From positions 62,001 to 126,000 of the forward strand of contig NZ_KV823550.1 of assembly GCF_001815985.1 (NCBI RefSeq): a DNA stretch of 64,000 bases. The letters run 5' to 3'. This document shows, piece by piece, positions 20,992-30,028 of this stretch (positions are counted from its first letter, which is position 1; each line of letters starts with the position of its first letter). A program made the position numbers and the translations under genes. Origin of the DNA: Corynebacterium sp. HMSC27B11. GTDB taxonomy: Bacteria > Actinomycetota > Actinomycetes > Mycobacteriales > Mycobacteriaceae. The notes beneath the pieces are model-generated. The model was given only the letters and a program-made list of their open reading frames with translations, was not told the DNA's origin and made no database searches.

Positions 20992-22035
20992 ATGACTCAC
21001 AATTCCTCTGCTCCCCGCCCCCGCCAGCTGGTCGACTCCTTCGGTCGCGTGGCCCGGGATCTGCGGGTCAGCCTCACCGATCGCTGCAACCTGCGCTGCA
21101 CCTACTGCATGCCGGCTGATGGCCTGGAATGGCTGCCCACGGAGCACTCGCTGAGCGATGCGGAGGTCATCCGGCTGGTGCGCATCGGCGTGGAGACGCT
21201 GGGCATCCGGGCGGTTCGTTTCACCGGTGGCGAGCCGCTTCTGCGCAAGTCCCTGGAGGAGCTGGTGGCGGCCACCGCCCAGCTGCGCACCGACGAGGGC
21301 CAGGTGCCGGGCATCGCCATCACGACGAATGCGCTCGGCCTGGACAAGCGGGCAGCCGGGCTTGCGGCGGCCGGTCTGAACCGCATCAATATCTCGCTTG
21401 ACACCACGGATCCGCAGACCTTCGCGGCGCTCAGCCGGCGGGATCGGCACGAGGACGTGCTTCGCGGCATCGACGCCGCACTGGCGGCCGGTTTGAACCC
21501 TGTGAAAATCAACTCGGTCGTCCTGCCCGGCGAAAACGAGGACTCGGCCGCGGATTTGGTGCGCTTCTGCCTGCGCAGGGGCCTGCAGCTGCGCTTCATC
21601 GAGCAGATGCCCCTGGGGCCGCGCGGCCAGTGGACCCGCGAGGGTATGGTCACGGCCGATGCACTGCTCAAGCGGCTGGCAACCGAATTCACGCTCACTC
21701 CCGCCACCGAGCCCCGCGGCTCCGCGCCCGCCGAGCTGTGGGATGTCACCGACGGCGAGTATTCCGGGCAGGTGGGCATCATCGCGAGTGTGACCCACCC
21801 CTTCTGCGGGGCGTGCGACCGCACCCGACTGACCACCGACGGGGCGATCCGCTCCTGCCTGTTCTCCAAGGCAGCCGACGAGGTCTCCCTGCGGGATATG
21901 ATGCGGCAGGGTGCACGCGACGAGGAGCTCGCCGATGCGTGGGCGGGCGCGATGGCACGCAAGAAGCCGGGCCATGGCATCGACGACCCCGGCTTCCTCC
22001 AGCCGGAGCGCACCATGAGCAAGATCGGCGGCTAG
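20992..22035 (+). CDS. moaA: GTP 3',8-cyclase MoaA
   Basis: A 347-aa radical-SAM enzyme that, with MoaC, makes cyclic pyranopterin monophosphate from GTP, the first step of molybdenum cofactor synthesis. The N-terminal cluster cysteines are C32, C36 and C39 (DRCNLRCTYCM), the C-terminal cluster lies in HPFCGACDRTRLTTDG, and the protein ends in the conserved Ile-Gly-Gly tail (MSKIGG). The open frame starts at 20947; ATG 20992 or 20980 fits family length. moaC is not in this window. Confidence 0.94.
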   Translation: MTHNSSAPRPRQLVDSFGRVARDLRVSLTDRCNLRCTYCMPADGLEWLPTEHSLSDAEVIRLVRIGVETLGIRAVRFTGGEPLLRKSLEELVAATAQLRTDEGQVPGIAITTNALGLDKRAAGLAAAGLNRINISLDTTDPQTFAALSRRDRHEDVLRGIDAALAAGLNPVKINSVVLPGENEDSAADLVRFCLRRGLQLRFIEQMPLGPRGQWTREGMVTADALLKRLATEFTLTPATEPRGSAPAELWDVTDGEYSGQVGIIASVTHPFCGACDRTRLTTDGAIRSCLFSKAADEVSLRDMMRQGARDEELADAWAGAMARKKPGHGIDDPGFLQPERTMSKIGG

Positions 22036-22036
22036 T

Positions 22037-23335
22037 GTGGCGGATCTCGTGTCCATCGCGCAGCACCGCGAGCGGGTGCTCGCGCTGGCTCAACCAAACG
22101 TGCTTTCCGGTGTACCGCTCGACCAGGCCTACGGGCACGTGCTGGCGGGCGAGGTTCACGCCATCCTGGCGAATCCGATCTTCGATAACTCCGCGATGGA
22201 CGGCTTCGCGCTGCACGCGGCGGATGTCGCTGGTTCTGGCCCCTGGGTGTTGCCGGTGGCCGGCGATATTCCCGCCGGCGCCCCGCGCATCGAGTGCCCG
22301 CCCGGTCACGTGGTCCGGGTCATGACGGGCGCCCCGGTGCCACCGGGAGCCGACATCCTCGTCCTCCCGGTGGAACAGACGGACGTCCCCGCCGGGCCAT
22401 TAGAGCTGCCCGAGCAGATCACGGTGCGCACGGTGGATCTGCACCGCAGCCATATCCGCCCTGCTGGGGGCAAGCACCCCGCCGGGGCGGTCGTGGCTAA
22501 AGCGGGCACGCGGGTGGATGCGGGCACGCTCGCCGCGCTGACCTCGGCGGGGGTGCAGGCGGTGGACGTGTACGCCCGGCCCACCGTGGCGGTAATCTCC
22601 ACCGGAGACGAGCTGGTGCCCTGGCCGAATGTCCCGGGTGCCTCCCAGCTGCCGGATTCCAACCTGCCGATGATCGCCGCCCTGGCCGTGGAACACGGTG
22701 CTGCCGAGGTGCGGCGGTTCCACAGCGGGGACCGTGGGCGGGGTTTGGCGGAGCTGCTGGACGAGGCGAGTGCGTGCGATGTCATCGTGACCACCGGCGG
22801 CATCAGCGCCGGGGCCTTCGACGTGGTGCGGGAGGTGGTGGGCCCGCGCGAGGGATCGTGGTTCGGCCCGGTCGCGCAGCGCCCCGGCACCCCACAAGGG
22901 GTCGCTTCCTGGGGTGAGGCCACGATGGTCTGCCTGCCGGGGAATCCTGTGGCAGCCTACGTGTCCTTCCTGCTCTACGTGGCCCCGCTGCTCGCGGTGC
23001 TGGGCACGGGTAGCCGGGCGGCCCAGGCGTTTCGGCCGCTCCAGGCGGTGGCCGGCCCCGGCTTCGCCGCCCCGCGCAAGGGTCGCTCGCTGGTGGTTCC
23101 TGTCCGACTATCCGACGGCGACGACGCCCCGGTCGCGGTGCCGTTTTCTACGGGCTCGCATAATTCCAGCGACGTCACCGCGCTGACCGGCATCGATGGC
23201 TTCACGATCATTGAGCCCTCAAGCGAGGCCGCCGCGGGTGGTGCGGCAGAACGCGGCGTGGCGAGGGCTGCAGCCCCGGCCGAGGGGGATCCGCTGCTCG
23301 TCCACCTGCTCGGCCGCGGAACAACCGGGCAATGA
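22037..23335 (+). CDS. moeA: Molybdopterin molybdenumtransferase MoeA
   Basis: A 432-aa MoeA that inserts molybdate into adenylated molybdopterin. Family motifs are NSAMDGFALHA, VMTGAPVPPGAD, STGDELV, VIVTTGGISAG and LPGNPVAAYVSF. It begins 1 bp after the moaA stop, so the two genes are translationally coupled. The C-terminal domain IV (about 340-432) is a little longer and Ala-rich. Confidence 0.94.
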   Translation: MADLVSIAQHRERVLALAQPNVLSGVPLDQAYGHVLAGEVHAILANPIFDNSAMDGFALHAADVAGSGPWVLPVAGDIPAGAPRIECPPGHVVRVMTGAPVPPGADILVLPVEQTDVPAGPLELPEQITVRTVDLHRSHIRPAGGKHPAGAVVAKAGTRVDAGTLAALTSAGVQAVDVYARPTVAVISTGDELVPWPNVPGASQLPDSNLPMIAALAVEHGAAEVRRFHSGDRGRGLAELLDEASACDVIVTTGGISAGAFDVVREVVGPREGSWFGPVAQRPGTPQGVASWGEATMVCLPGNPVAAYVSFLLYVAPLLAVLGTGSRAAQAFRPLQAVAGPGFAAPRKGRSLVVPVRLSDGDDAPVAVPFSTGSHNSSDVTALTGIDGFTIIEPSSEAAAGGAAERGVARAAAPAEGDPLLVHLLGRGTTGQ

Positions 23336-23353
23336 GTATGAGCAGGTTCGAAC

Positions 23354-24031
23354 ATGTCGCGCCCTAGAAGCAACAGCGAGCCCACGACCGTGAGCCCCAG
23401 CGCACCGGCACCGTCCCCCGGCGCGCCGGCGCCATCCCCGGAATGCGTCTTCGCCAACCTCGGCATCGTGGTGCTGGCGGGCGGGAAGTCCACCCGCATG
23501 GGCGCCGATAAGGCCCAGGTCAAAGTGGACGGGCGCAGGCTCATCGACCGGCTGTGGGGGTCTCTGCCACCCAATTGTCCGCGGGTGGCTGTGGCACCTC
23601 AGAACCTGGGGGTGCCGACGGTCAGCGAAAGCCCTCCCTTCGGCGGACCGGTGGCGGGTATTGCGGCGGGGCTGCGGGAGCTGGATACCGAATGGGTGGC
23701 GGTGTTAGCCGTCGATGCCCCCGGCTCCGCCATGCTCCTGCCGCGGCTCGCTGAGGGCATCGGTGGGGCGGACTGCGCGGTGGTGGTCAACGCCGCGGGC
23801 TTCGACGAGCCGCTGTGTGCGCTCTGGCGCCGGGCCAGCCTGCTCACCGCGATAGCGCGGACCGGGGACCGCGACGTACCTGCCGGTGCCCTGCTGCGGG
23901 CCGCTCGGCAGGTGGTGCGGGTGCCGGGAACGGGCGCGGAGCGGGACTTCGATACCCCGGCGCAACTCGCGGAGCTGGGTGACGTCGAACTGGGTGACCA
24001 AGCTGAGTTGGGCGACACCGGACTTGGGTGA
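23354..24031 (+). CDS. mobA: Molybdenum cofactor guanylyltransferase MobA
   Basis: A 225-aa nucleotidyltransferase with the signature LAGGKSTRMGADKAQVKVDGR that binds GTP; it converts Mo-molybdopterin to the guanine dinucleotide form. Pro/Ala/Ser-rich repeats (PAPSPGAPAPSP) precede the fold. After the catalytic domain the tail is made of repeated ELGD-type units (last 25 residues) from a short DNA repeat. It lies 18 bp after moeA, and convergent moaD follows. Confidence 0.85.
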   Translation: MSRPRSNSEPTTVSPSAPAPSPGAPAPSPECVFANLGIVVLAGGKSTRMGADKAQVKVDGRRLIDRLWGSLPPNCPRVAVAPQNLGVPTVSESPPFGGPVAGIAAGLRELDTEWVAVLAVDAPGSAMLLPRLAEGIGGADCAVVVNAAGFDEPLCALWRRASLLTAIARTGDRDVPAGALLRAARQVVRVPGTGAERDFDTPAQLAELGDVELGDQAELGDTGLG

Positions 24032-24062
24032 CGTCCTACTGGTCTGAGACCGAGCTGGGCTC
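23950..24062 (+). repeat. Imperfect short tandem repeats at the mobA 3' end
   Basis: Four to five imperfect copies of a unit like GAGCTGGGTGAC run through the last codons of mobA and past its stop, coding for ELGD-type peptides. The last copies lie outside the gene. Confidence 0.6.
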
Positions 24063-24108
24063 ATCCGCGCGGCCGGGCGCGGCCGAAAGCGAGCCGCCGA
24101 AAAAGACC

Positions 24109-24372
24109 CTATCCTCCGGCGAAAGGTGGCAGGACGTCCACGCGCTGCGCCCCGGCGAGCCCGGTCGCGCGCTCGGCCCGCTGGCCGTCCACGAGGAAGG
24201 TGCAGCGTTCCAGGATGTCGGCGAGGCTCAGGCCAGAGTCCGTGCGTCCGGTGTGCCGCGCTGCCGCATCGTCGAGCAGCTCGCCGAGGGTGTCGAAGGC
24301 CTCAGCGGGTTCCTCGCTGACTCCGGTGGCGGCGCGGGCGGCGGCGAAATAGTGGATACGCATGCGTTCCAT
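24109..24372 (-). CDS. moaD: Molybdopterin synthase sulfur carrier subunit (MoaD/ThiS family)
   Basis: An 87-aa ubiquitin-like protein that ends in Gly-Gly (DVLPPFAGG), the C-terminus that is adenylated and thiocarboxylated to deliver sulfur to the pterin. The N-terminus MRIHYFAAARAATG is a standard MoaD beginning. It would be activated by the MoeB-type protein at 25111-26163. The large subunit gene moaE is not in the window. Confidence 0.85.
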   Translation of the reverse strand: MERMRIHYFAAARAATGVSEEPAEAFDTLGELLDDAAARHTGRTDSGLSLADILERCTFLVDGQRAERATGLAGAQRVDVLPPFAGG

Positions 24373-24391
24373 GCTAGCCCGTCCCCGGGCG

Positions 24392-24937
24392 CTATCGGAT
24401 CCAGCCCGAAATGCTGGGCCAGACAGCCAGGATGACCTTCAGGCAGTCCCGCATGCCGCCCGAGGACGAGGAGGCATTGACCACGAGTGTGCCGCCCGGC
24501 TCCCGAGAGCTCAGACCGATCACGCCACGCGACATCGAAGCCTTGGGCGTGTTCTTCAGCCCCTCCACGAGCACCTGGGTTTCCACAGTCTCCAGCCGGG
24601 TAGAAATGACCTTGAGGGTTTCCTCCGGGGTGAGGTTCCGCGGCCCCAGCCCCGTTCCGCCGCAGGTCAGCAACAGCGCCACCCCATCAGCGATTCCCTG
24701 CTCGAGCTCGCGCCGGATGGGCTCGGCCCCCTCGGGCACGACGATGAGGTCGGTGACGGTGAACCCGGCTTCCTGCAGCATCGCCGCGGCGTCCTGCCCA
24801 ATGGTGTTCTCCCGCTCCCCGCCGGCGATGCGGTCGGAGACGACGACGATCTTCGCGTTCTGGCGCGGGGCCGGATTGTCGCGCGGGGCCGTGCTCTCGC
24901 GCGGGGCCGTGTTGTCGTGTGGGGTTGTACCGCTCAT
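24392..24937 (-). CDS. mog: Molybdopterin adenylyltransferase / MoaB-type protein (MogA family)
   Basis: A 181-aa MoCF-fold protein. The motifs GDGVALLLTCGGTGLGPRN (GGTG core) and VVSDRIAGGERENTIGQDA are typical of MogA/MoaB, which adenylate molybdopterin before metal insertion by MoeA. The first 25 residues come from four copies of an 18-bp repeat (TAPRES-like units) and are not part of the fold. It lies 19 bp before moaD on the same strand. Confidence 0.85.
   Translation of the reverse strand: MSGTTPHDNTAPRESTAPRDNPAPRQNAKIVVVSDRIAGGERENTIGQDAAAMLQEAGFTVTDLIVVPEGAEPIRRELEQGIADGVALLLTCGGTGLGPRNLTPEETLKVISTRLETVETQVLVEGLKNTPKASMSRGVIGLSSREPGGTLVVNASSSSGGMRDCLKVILAVWPSISGWIR
24857..24928 (-). 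repeat. 18-bp tandem repeat, four copies, in the 5' end of mog
   Basis: Four adjacent units at 24857, 24875, 24893 and 24911 encode PAPRQN, TAPRDN, TAPRES and TTPHDN. The inner copies are closest to each other. The period is a multiple of three, so copy number can change without breaking the frame. Confidence 0.85.
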
Positions 24938-25110
24938 CTGTGCTCCTCATCTGCTGTTCGGCGGCGCCCGCAGAGACCACAAGAAACACCGTTTTCTGCC
25001 GGGCTGCCCTGGGCTACCGGATCCCATTTTAGGGCTACAGTGGGAGGTCGCCTGCGGGGTACGAATCCTCGCGACATTCGGCCGCACGTTAACCCCAAGG
25101 AGCATGAAGA

Positions 25111-26163
25111 TTGTCCTCGCACTCCATCGACCCTGCGGGCTCGCCGAGCGCCAGCCAACGCTATAGCCGCCAGGTCACCCTCATGGGCCCGGAGGCCCAG
25201 GAGAAGCTGGCTGCCTCGCGGGTCGCGGTGATCGGAGCCGGTGGGCTGGGCTCCCCCGCGCTGCTGTACCTCGCCGCGGCGGGCATCGGCCACATCACGC
25301 TCATCGACGACGACACCGTGGAGCTATCCAACCTGCACCGCCAAGTGATCCACAGCTCTGCGGCTGCCGCTAACGGCGAGTCCAAGGCCCACTCCGCCCG
25401 CGCACGGCTGACAGAGCTCAACCCCGATGTTCACCTCGAGCCAGTCGTCGAGCGACTGACATGGGAGAACGCGCTGAGGGTCCTGGAGGGCGCGGACCTC
25501 GTCCTCGACGGGACGGATAACTTCGACACCCGGCACGTGGCCAGTCACGCGGCCGCCCGGCTGGGGATCCCTCACGTCTGGGCCTCGATCCTGGGCTATC
25601 AGGCGCAGCTATCGGTGTTCTGGGCAGGCCACGGGCCGATCTACGAGGACCTCTTCCCCACCCCGCCCGCGCCGGGCGCGGTGCCCTCCTGCTCGCAGGC
25701 GGGTGTCTTGGGGCCGCTGGTGGGCATCGTGGGCTCGGCGATGGCCCTGGAGGCCATCAAGCTCATCACGGGCGTGGGCCGCCCGCTGGTCGGCCGGCTC
25801 GCCTACTACGACAGCCTGACCGCTAGCTGGGAGGAGATCCCGGTGGCAGCCAACCCGGAGGTCACCGAGCAGGTGCGCACGGGCACTCCCCCGCATGGCC
25901 CGGTGGAGGTCACCGAGATTCCGCCCGGGAGCACGGTCATCGACGTGCGGGAGCCCAGGGAGTTTGCGGAATTCCACCTGCCCGGGGCGATCAATGTGCC
26001 GCTGGCCGAGATCTTGGGCGGCTACACCCCGCCGGAGGTGGAAAACGGGGCGGTCGTGGTCTGCGCGCGCGGGGCTCGTTCCGCCCACGCGGTGGATGCG
26101 CTGGAGCGACGCGGCGTCACGGGGCTAGCCAGCCTGCGCGGCGGGCTGATCCGCTTCCGCTAG
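25111..26163 (+). CDS. moeB: Molybdopterin-synthase adenylyltransferase MoeB with C-terminal rhodanese
   Basis: A 350-aa fusion. Residues about 15-250 form a ThiF/E1-type adenylating domain (VIGAGGLGSPALLYLAAAG, then DDTVELSNLHRQ) that activates the MoaD C-terminus. Residues about 265-350 form a rhodanese domain with active-site Cys in VVVCARGARSA, which probably supplies sulfur. The start is TTG 25111, with AAGGAG 8 nt upstream. No CxxC pairs for the usual structural zinc stand out. Confidence 0.9.
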   Translation: MSSHSIDPAGSPSASQRYSRQVTLMGPEAQEKLAASRVAVIGAGGLGSPALLYLAAAGIGHITLIDDDTVELSNLHRQVIHSSAAAANGESKAHSARARLTELNPDVHLEPVVERLTWENALRVLEGADLVLDGTDNFDTRHVASHAAARLGIPHVWASILGYQAQLSVFWAGHGPIYEDLFPTPPAPGAVPSCSQAGVLGPLVGIVGSAMALEAIKLITGVGRPLVGRLAYYDSLTASWEEIPVAANPEVTEQVRTGTPPHGPVEVTEIPPGSTVIDVREPREFAEFHLPGAINVPLAEILGGYTPPEVENGAVVVCARGARSAHAVDALERRGVTGLASLRGGLIRFR

Positions 26164-26178
26164 TTCGCGGTCAGCCGC

Positions 26179-27099
26179 TTAGGCGTCCTCGACGGTCACC
26201 GGCCCGGCCACCGTCAGCTCTTCGACGCGGATGCCACGATCGCGTGCCTCCTGCAGGAGCGCCTCCTCCACCGGCTCGGTGGACAGCACCAGCACGGTCG
26301 GACCCGCCCCGGAGAGGAACGCCGGGTAGCCCTGGTTGCGCAGGCGGTTGACCCACTCGGAGGAGATCGGCAGCACCTCGGCGCGGAATGGTTGGTGCAT
26401 CCGGTCGCGGGTGCCCTCCCACAGCAGGCTCGGGTCCTTGGACAGGGCAACAAGCAGCACGCCGGTGCGGGACACGTTGAAGCGGGCGTCCAGGTGCGGA
26501 ATATCGCTCGGCAACACGCGACGCACGGCCTCGGTGGAGGCGTGGGAATTCGGAATCAGCGCGGTGGCGCGGATATCCGGGTGCACCGTGACCGGGGCGG
26601 CGTGGTACGTCGGCTCGGTGCCGTCGACCGGGATGTTCGTCCAGGACACGACGGCGCTGCCGAGGACGGAGGCCGCGACGTTATCCGGGTGGCCCTCGAA
26701 GGTCGAGGCAAGCTGGATGATCGTGTCCGTGTCTAGGACGTCCCCGGCCAGCGCATTGGCCGCCATCACGCCCGAGACCGCGGCGGCGGCAGAGGAACCC
26801 AGGCCGCGGGACTGCGGGATGGAGTTATTGCAGCGCACCCGCAGGCCACGAGCAATGACGTCCGCCTTCTTCAGCCCGGCGCGGATGGCGCGGACGACCA
26901 GGTGTCGCTCGTCCAGCGGCACCTCGCCCTGCCCCTCGCCGGTGACCTCCACCTCGAGGCCGGAGTCGATGACCTCGACCTCGACGTGGTCGTAGATGCT
27001 CAAGGCCAGACCCAGCGAGTCGAATCCGGGGCCCAGGTTCGCGGAAGAACCCGGAACCTTGACCCGAACCTTGCGGCCGACGGGGATCTCAGTCGCCAT
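26179..27099 (-). CDS. thrB: Homoserine kinase
   Basis: A 306-aa GHMP kinase that phosphorylates homoserine for threonine synthesis. The N-terminus shows [20 protein letters not shown], the ATP-binding motif is [17 protein letters not shown], and the third GHMP motif is [13 protein letters not shown]. It starts 5 bp after the hom stop, forming the hom-thrB operon known in corynebacteria. It converges on moeB with 15 bp between the stops. Confidence 0.96.
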   Translation of the reverse strand: MATEIPVGRKVRVKVPGSSANLGPGFDSLGLALSIYDHVEVEVIDSGLEVEVTGEGQGEVPLDERHLVVRAIRAGLKKADVIARGLRVRCNNSIPQSRGLGSSAAAAVSGVMAANALAGDVLDTDTIIQLASTFEGHPDNVAASVLGSAVVSWTNIPVDGTEPTYHAAPVTVHPDIRATALIPNSHASTEAVRRVLPSDIPHLDARFNVSRTGVLLVALSKDPSLLWEGTRDRMHQPFRAEVLPISSEWVNRLRNQGYPAFLSGAGPTVLVLSTEPVEEALLQEARDRGIRVEELTVAGPVTVEDA

Positions 27100-27104
27100 T
27101 GCTG

Positions 27105-28445
27105 TTACTTACCTTCCATACGGATGACGGAGTGGACCTCGCGGACGGCGTCGAGCTCGTTGAGCGTGGCGACCGTCTCCTCCAGGTCCTTCTCGGTGGC
27201 GCTGTGGGTCACGACGACGAGGCGGGCGCCCAGGTCGTCCTTGTTCTCCTGGCGCACCGTCTTCAGGGAGACGTTGTGCTTAGAGAAGGCGTTGGAGATC
27301 TCGGCGAGCACGCCCACACGATCCTCCACCAGCATGTCAACGTGGTACCGGGTCACGACGTCTCCAAAATCAGCGATCGGAAGGGCGGCGTAGGTGGACT
27401 CGCGCGGACCGCGGCCACCGTGGATGATGTTGCGGGCCACGGCGACGACGTCACCGAGGACGGCGGAAGCGGTCGGGCCACCGCCGGCGCCGTTGCCGTA
27501 GAACATCAGGCGACCGGCGGACTCGGCCTCGACGAAGATGGCGTTATAGGACTCGGAGACGCTGGCCAGCGGGTGGGACAGCGGGACGAGCGCCGGGTAG
27601 ACGCGGGCGGAGACACCTGGGGTACCGTCGGCCTGGGTGACGCGGTCGCACAGGGCGAGCAGTTTGATGGTGCAGCCTGCGGCGCGGGCGGCCTCGATGT
27701 CCTGGGTGGTGATGTTGCGGATTCCCTCAGTGTGGACATCCTCGCTGGAGACGCGGGAGTGGAAGGCCAGGGATGCCAGGATCGCGGCCTTGGAGGCGGC
27801 GTCGTGACCATCGACGTCCGCAGTCGGGTCAGCCTCGGCGTAGCCCAGTTCGGTGGCCTCGGCGAGCATCTCGTCGTAGCTGGCGCCGCGCTCGTACATT
27901 GCGTCGAGGATGAAGTTGGTGGTGCCGTTGACGATGCCCATGACGGACTCGATCTTGTCGCCAGCCAGGGAGCGCAGCAGCGGGCCGACGACCGGGATGG
28001 CCGCGGCGACGGCTGCCTCGAAGAAGAGGTCAGCGCCGGTGGACTCGGCGGCCTCGGAGAGCTCGCCGGAGTGGGCGGCGATGAGGGCCTTGTTCGCGGT
28101 GACCACGGACTTGCCGGCCTTCAGGGCCGCGTTGACGACCTGGCGTGGGTAGTCGATGCCGCCGATAACCTCGATCACGAGGTCGATGTCGTCGCGCTGC
28201 ACCAGGGAGAGCGCGTCGTCCGTCAGCAGCTCGGGGTCGACTCCCTCGCGCGGGCGGGACAGGTCGGAGACCGCGACGCCGCGGACCTCCAGCGGCCCGC
28301 CGATGCGGGCGGCGAACTCGTCGGCACGCTCGTTGAGCAGTCGGTAAACCTCAGCACCGACTGTGCCCATGCCCAGCAGTGCAACACCAATGGTGGCGTC
28401 GAGTCCTTTACCCGGGCGGATGGTGGGCGCCGATGCGTCAGTCAT
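27105..28445 (-). CDS. hom: Homoserine dehydrogenase
   Basis: A 446-aa NAD(P)H-dependent enzyme reducing aspartate semialdehyde to homoserine. The dinucleotide fold is [14 protein letters not shown], the catalytic-domain signature includes [19 protein letters not shown], and a C-terminal ACT domain (about 365-446, [19 protein letters not shown]) allows threonine feedback control. ATG 28445 with GGGAG 7 nt upstream is chosen over the open frame to 28529. A TAGAAT box at 28505-28510 could drive hom-thrB. Confidence 0.96.
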   Translation of the reverse strand: MTDASAPTIRPGKGLDATIGVALLGMGTVGAEVYRLLNERADEFAARIGGPLEVRGVAVSDLSRPREGVDPELLTDDALSLVQRDDIDLVIEVIGGIDYPRQVVNAALKAGKSVVTANKALIAAHSGELSEAAESTGADLFFEAAVAAAIPVVGPLLRSLAGDKIESVMGIVNGTTNFILDAMYERGASYDEMLAEATELGYAEADPTADVDGHDAASKAAILASLAFHSRVSSEDVHTEGIRNITTQDIEAARAAGCTIKLLALCDRVTQADGTPGVSARVYPALVPLSHPLASVSESYNAIFVEAESAGRLMFYGNGAGGGPTASAVLGDVVAVARNIIHGGRGPRESTYAALPIADFGDVVTRYHVDMLVEDRVGVLAEISNAFSKHNVSLKTVRQENKDDLGARLVVVTHSATEKDLEETVATLNELDAVREVHSVIRMEGK

Positions 28446-28504
28446 GAGTTTTCTCCCAATGTTGTTGTTGGTTTTGTGCTCGCCTTTGGTGGCGTCGGTT
28501 AGCC

Positions 28505-28510
28505 ATTCTA
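28505..28510 (-). promoter_or_regulatory. Possible -10 of the hom-thrB promoter
   Basis: TAGAAT on the minus strand, 60 nt upstream of the hom start. It would give a leader of about 53 nt; the -35 region (ACAACT, 18-bp spacing) is weak. Confidence 0.4.
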
Positions 28511-28562
28511 GCGAGCAGCAGAATGCCAAGTTGTGTATCGCTTAGGTCAGAGGTTAACCCAC

Positions 28563-28580
28563 CTAGACCAAGCTGTCTAG
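28563..28580. repeat. Dyad CTAGAC-N6-GTCTAG between lysA and hom
   Basis: A perfect 6-bp inverted repeat with a 6-bp spacer lies upstream of the TAGAAT box of hom. It could be an operator or a weak lysA terminator; the sequence does not decide. Confidence 0.35.
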
Positions 28581-28627
28581 TTTTATGTTTTGCGGGTGTG
28601 CCCCAGCGTTGCCGAGGCAGACCTTCC

Positions 28628-30016
28628 CTAGCCCTCGAGGGCCAAAATATCCTCCAGGCGCTCCCGGCGAATCATCACCCGGTCCTGGCCATCCGCCACG
28701 GTAATCACCGGCGGGCGCAGGAACATGTTGTAGCGGGAGGACATCGAGTAGCAGTACGCCCCCGTCGCCGCGATGGCCAACAGGTCGCCCGGCGCGACGT
28801 CGTCGGGAACCGGGACATCGTTGATCAGAATGTCGCCGGACTCGCAGTGGGAGCCGACGATGCGAGTCGAGACCAGCGTGCCGGCGACCTCGCGATTGAC
28901 CACCCGGACGTCGTACTCCGCCTGGTAGAGGGCCGGACGGATGTTGTCGCTCATCCCGCCGTCGACGGAGACGTACCGGCGCACAGTGTGGTCGCTGGTC
29001 TCGACGTCCTTGACGGTGCCGACCCGGTAAATGGTCACCATGGCCGGGCCTGCGATCGCGCGCCCCGGCTCGACGTTGACGATCGGGGTCGGAACACCGA
29101 CCTCCTCGGCCACCTCGGCGACCTTCGCGAGCAGGTTGCGTGCCACGGAGGCCACGTCAAGCGCCTCCTGGTCCGGGGTATACGCGATGCCATAGCCGCC
29201 GCCCAGGTCGAGGACGTTGAAATTCGCCCCCGTGGCTTCGTGGGATAGCAGCTGCTTCCACAGGCCCAGCAGGCGCTCGGCGGCGAGCACGAAGCCGTCG
29301 GCATCGAACACCTGGGAACCGACGTGGCAGTGCAGGCCGCGCAGGACCAGGCCATCGGCGGCGAGGCACTCCTCCGCTGCCTGCTTGGCCTTCCCGGAGG
29401 CCAGGGAGAAGCCGAACTTCTGGTCCTCGTGGGAGGTCGCGATGAACTCGTGGGTATCGACGTGCACGCCCGGGGTCACGCGCACCAGGACGTCCTGGGT
29501 GGTGCCCAGCTCGCGGGCCACGCGGGAGAGCTCGGCGATCTCCTGGAGCGAGTCGATGACGATGAGCTCCACGCCCGCCTCGACGGCGGCGCGCAGGAAC
29601 TCTTCATTCTTGTTATTGCCGTGCACCGTGATGCGCTCGGCCGGGAAGTCGGCATGCAGGGCGATACGCAGCTCGCCGAGGCTCGCGACGTCCAGGCTCA
29701 GCCCTTCCTCGGCCACCCAGCGGCACACGGCCGTGGAGATGAAGGCCTTGGAGGCGTAGTGCACCCGCTCTCCCCCGCCGAAGGCCTCAGCCATCTCCCG
29801 GCAGCGGGAGCGGAAGTCGGCCTCGTCCATGACGAAGCTCGGGGTGCCGTGTGTGGCGGCGAGCTCGGGCAGGCTCACGCCGCCGATCGCCACCTCCCCG
29901 TTCTCTGCCCGGCGCGTGGTGCGTGGGAAGACGTGAGCCGGGATGAGGTTGAATTCCTCGGTGGTGGCGGTGCGCCGGCGTAGTGGTGTGGGTTGTTGTG
30001 CTGTGACCGGATCCAT
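28628..30016 (-). CDS. lysA: Diaminopimelate decarboxylase
   Basis: A 462-aa PLP enzyme that decarboxylates meso-diaminopimelate to lysine. The PLP lysine is Lys90 in VHYASKAF, the glycine-rich phosphate-binding loop is [11 protein letters not shown], and the active-site motif GSHCESGD is present. It follows argS by 12 bp on the same strand, the argS-lysA arrangement of corynebacteria. The first 25 residues, before the fold, are poorly conserved in type. Confidence 0.96.
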   Translation of the reverse strand: MDPVTAQQPTPLRRRTATTEEFNLIPAHVFPRTTRRAENGEVAIGGVSLPELAATHGTPSFVMDEADFRSRCREMAEAFGGGERVHYASKAFISTAVCRWVAEEGLSLDVASLGELRIALHADFPAERITVHGNNKNEEFLRAAVEAGVELIVIDSLQEIAELSRVARELGTTQDVLVRVTPGVHVDTHEFIATSHEDQKFGFSLASGKAKQAAEECLAADGLVLRGLHCHVGSQVFDADGFVLAAERLLGLWKQLLSHEATGANFNVLDLGGGYGIAYTPDQEALDVASVARNLLAKVAEVAEEVGVPTPIVNVEPGRAIAGPAMVTIYRVGTVKDVETSDHTVRRYVSVDGGMSDNIRPALYQAEYDVRVVNREVAGTLVSTRIVGSHCESGDILINDVPVPDDVAPGDLLAIAATGAYCYSMSSRYNMFLRPPVITVADGQDRVMIRRERLEDILALEG

Positions 30017-30028
30017 GCGGGTGTAGCC

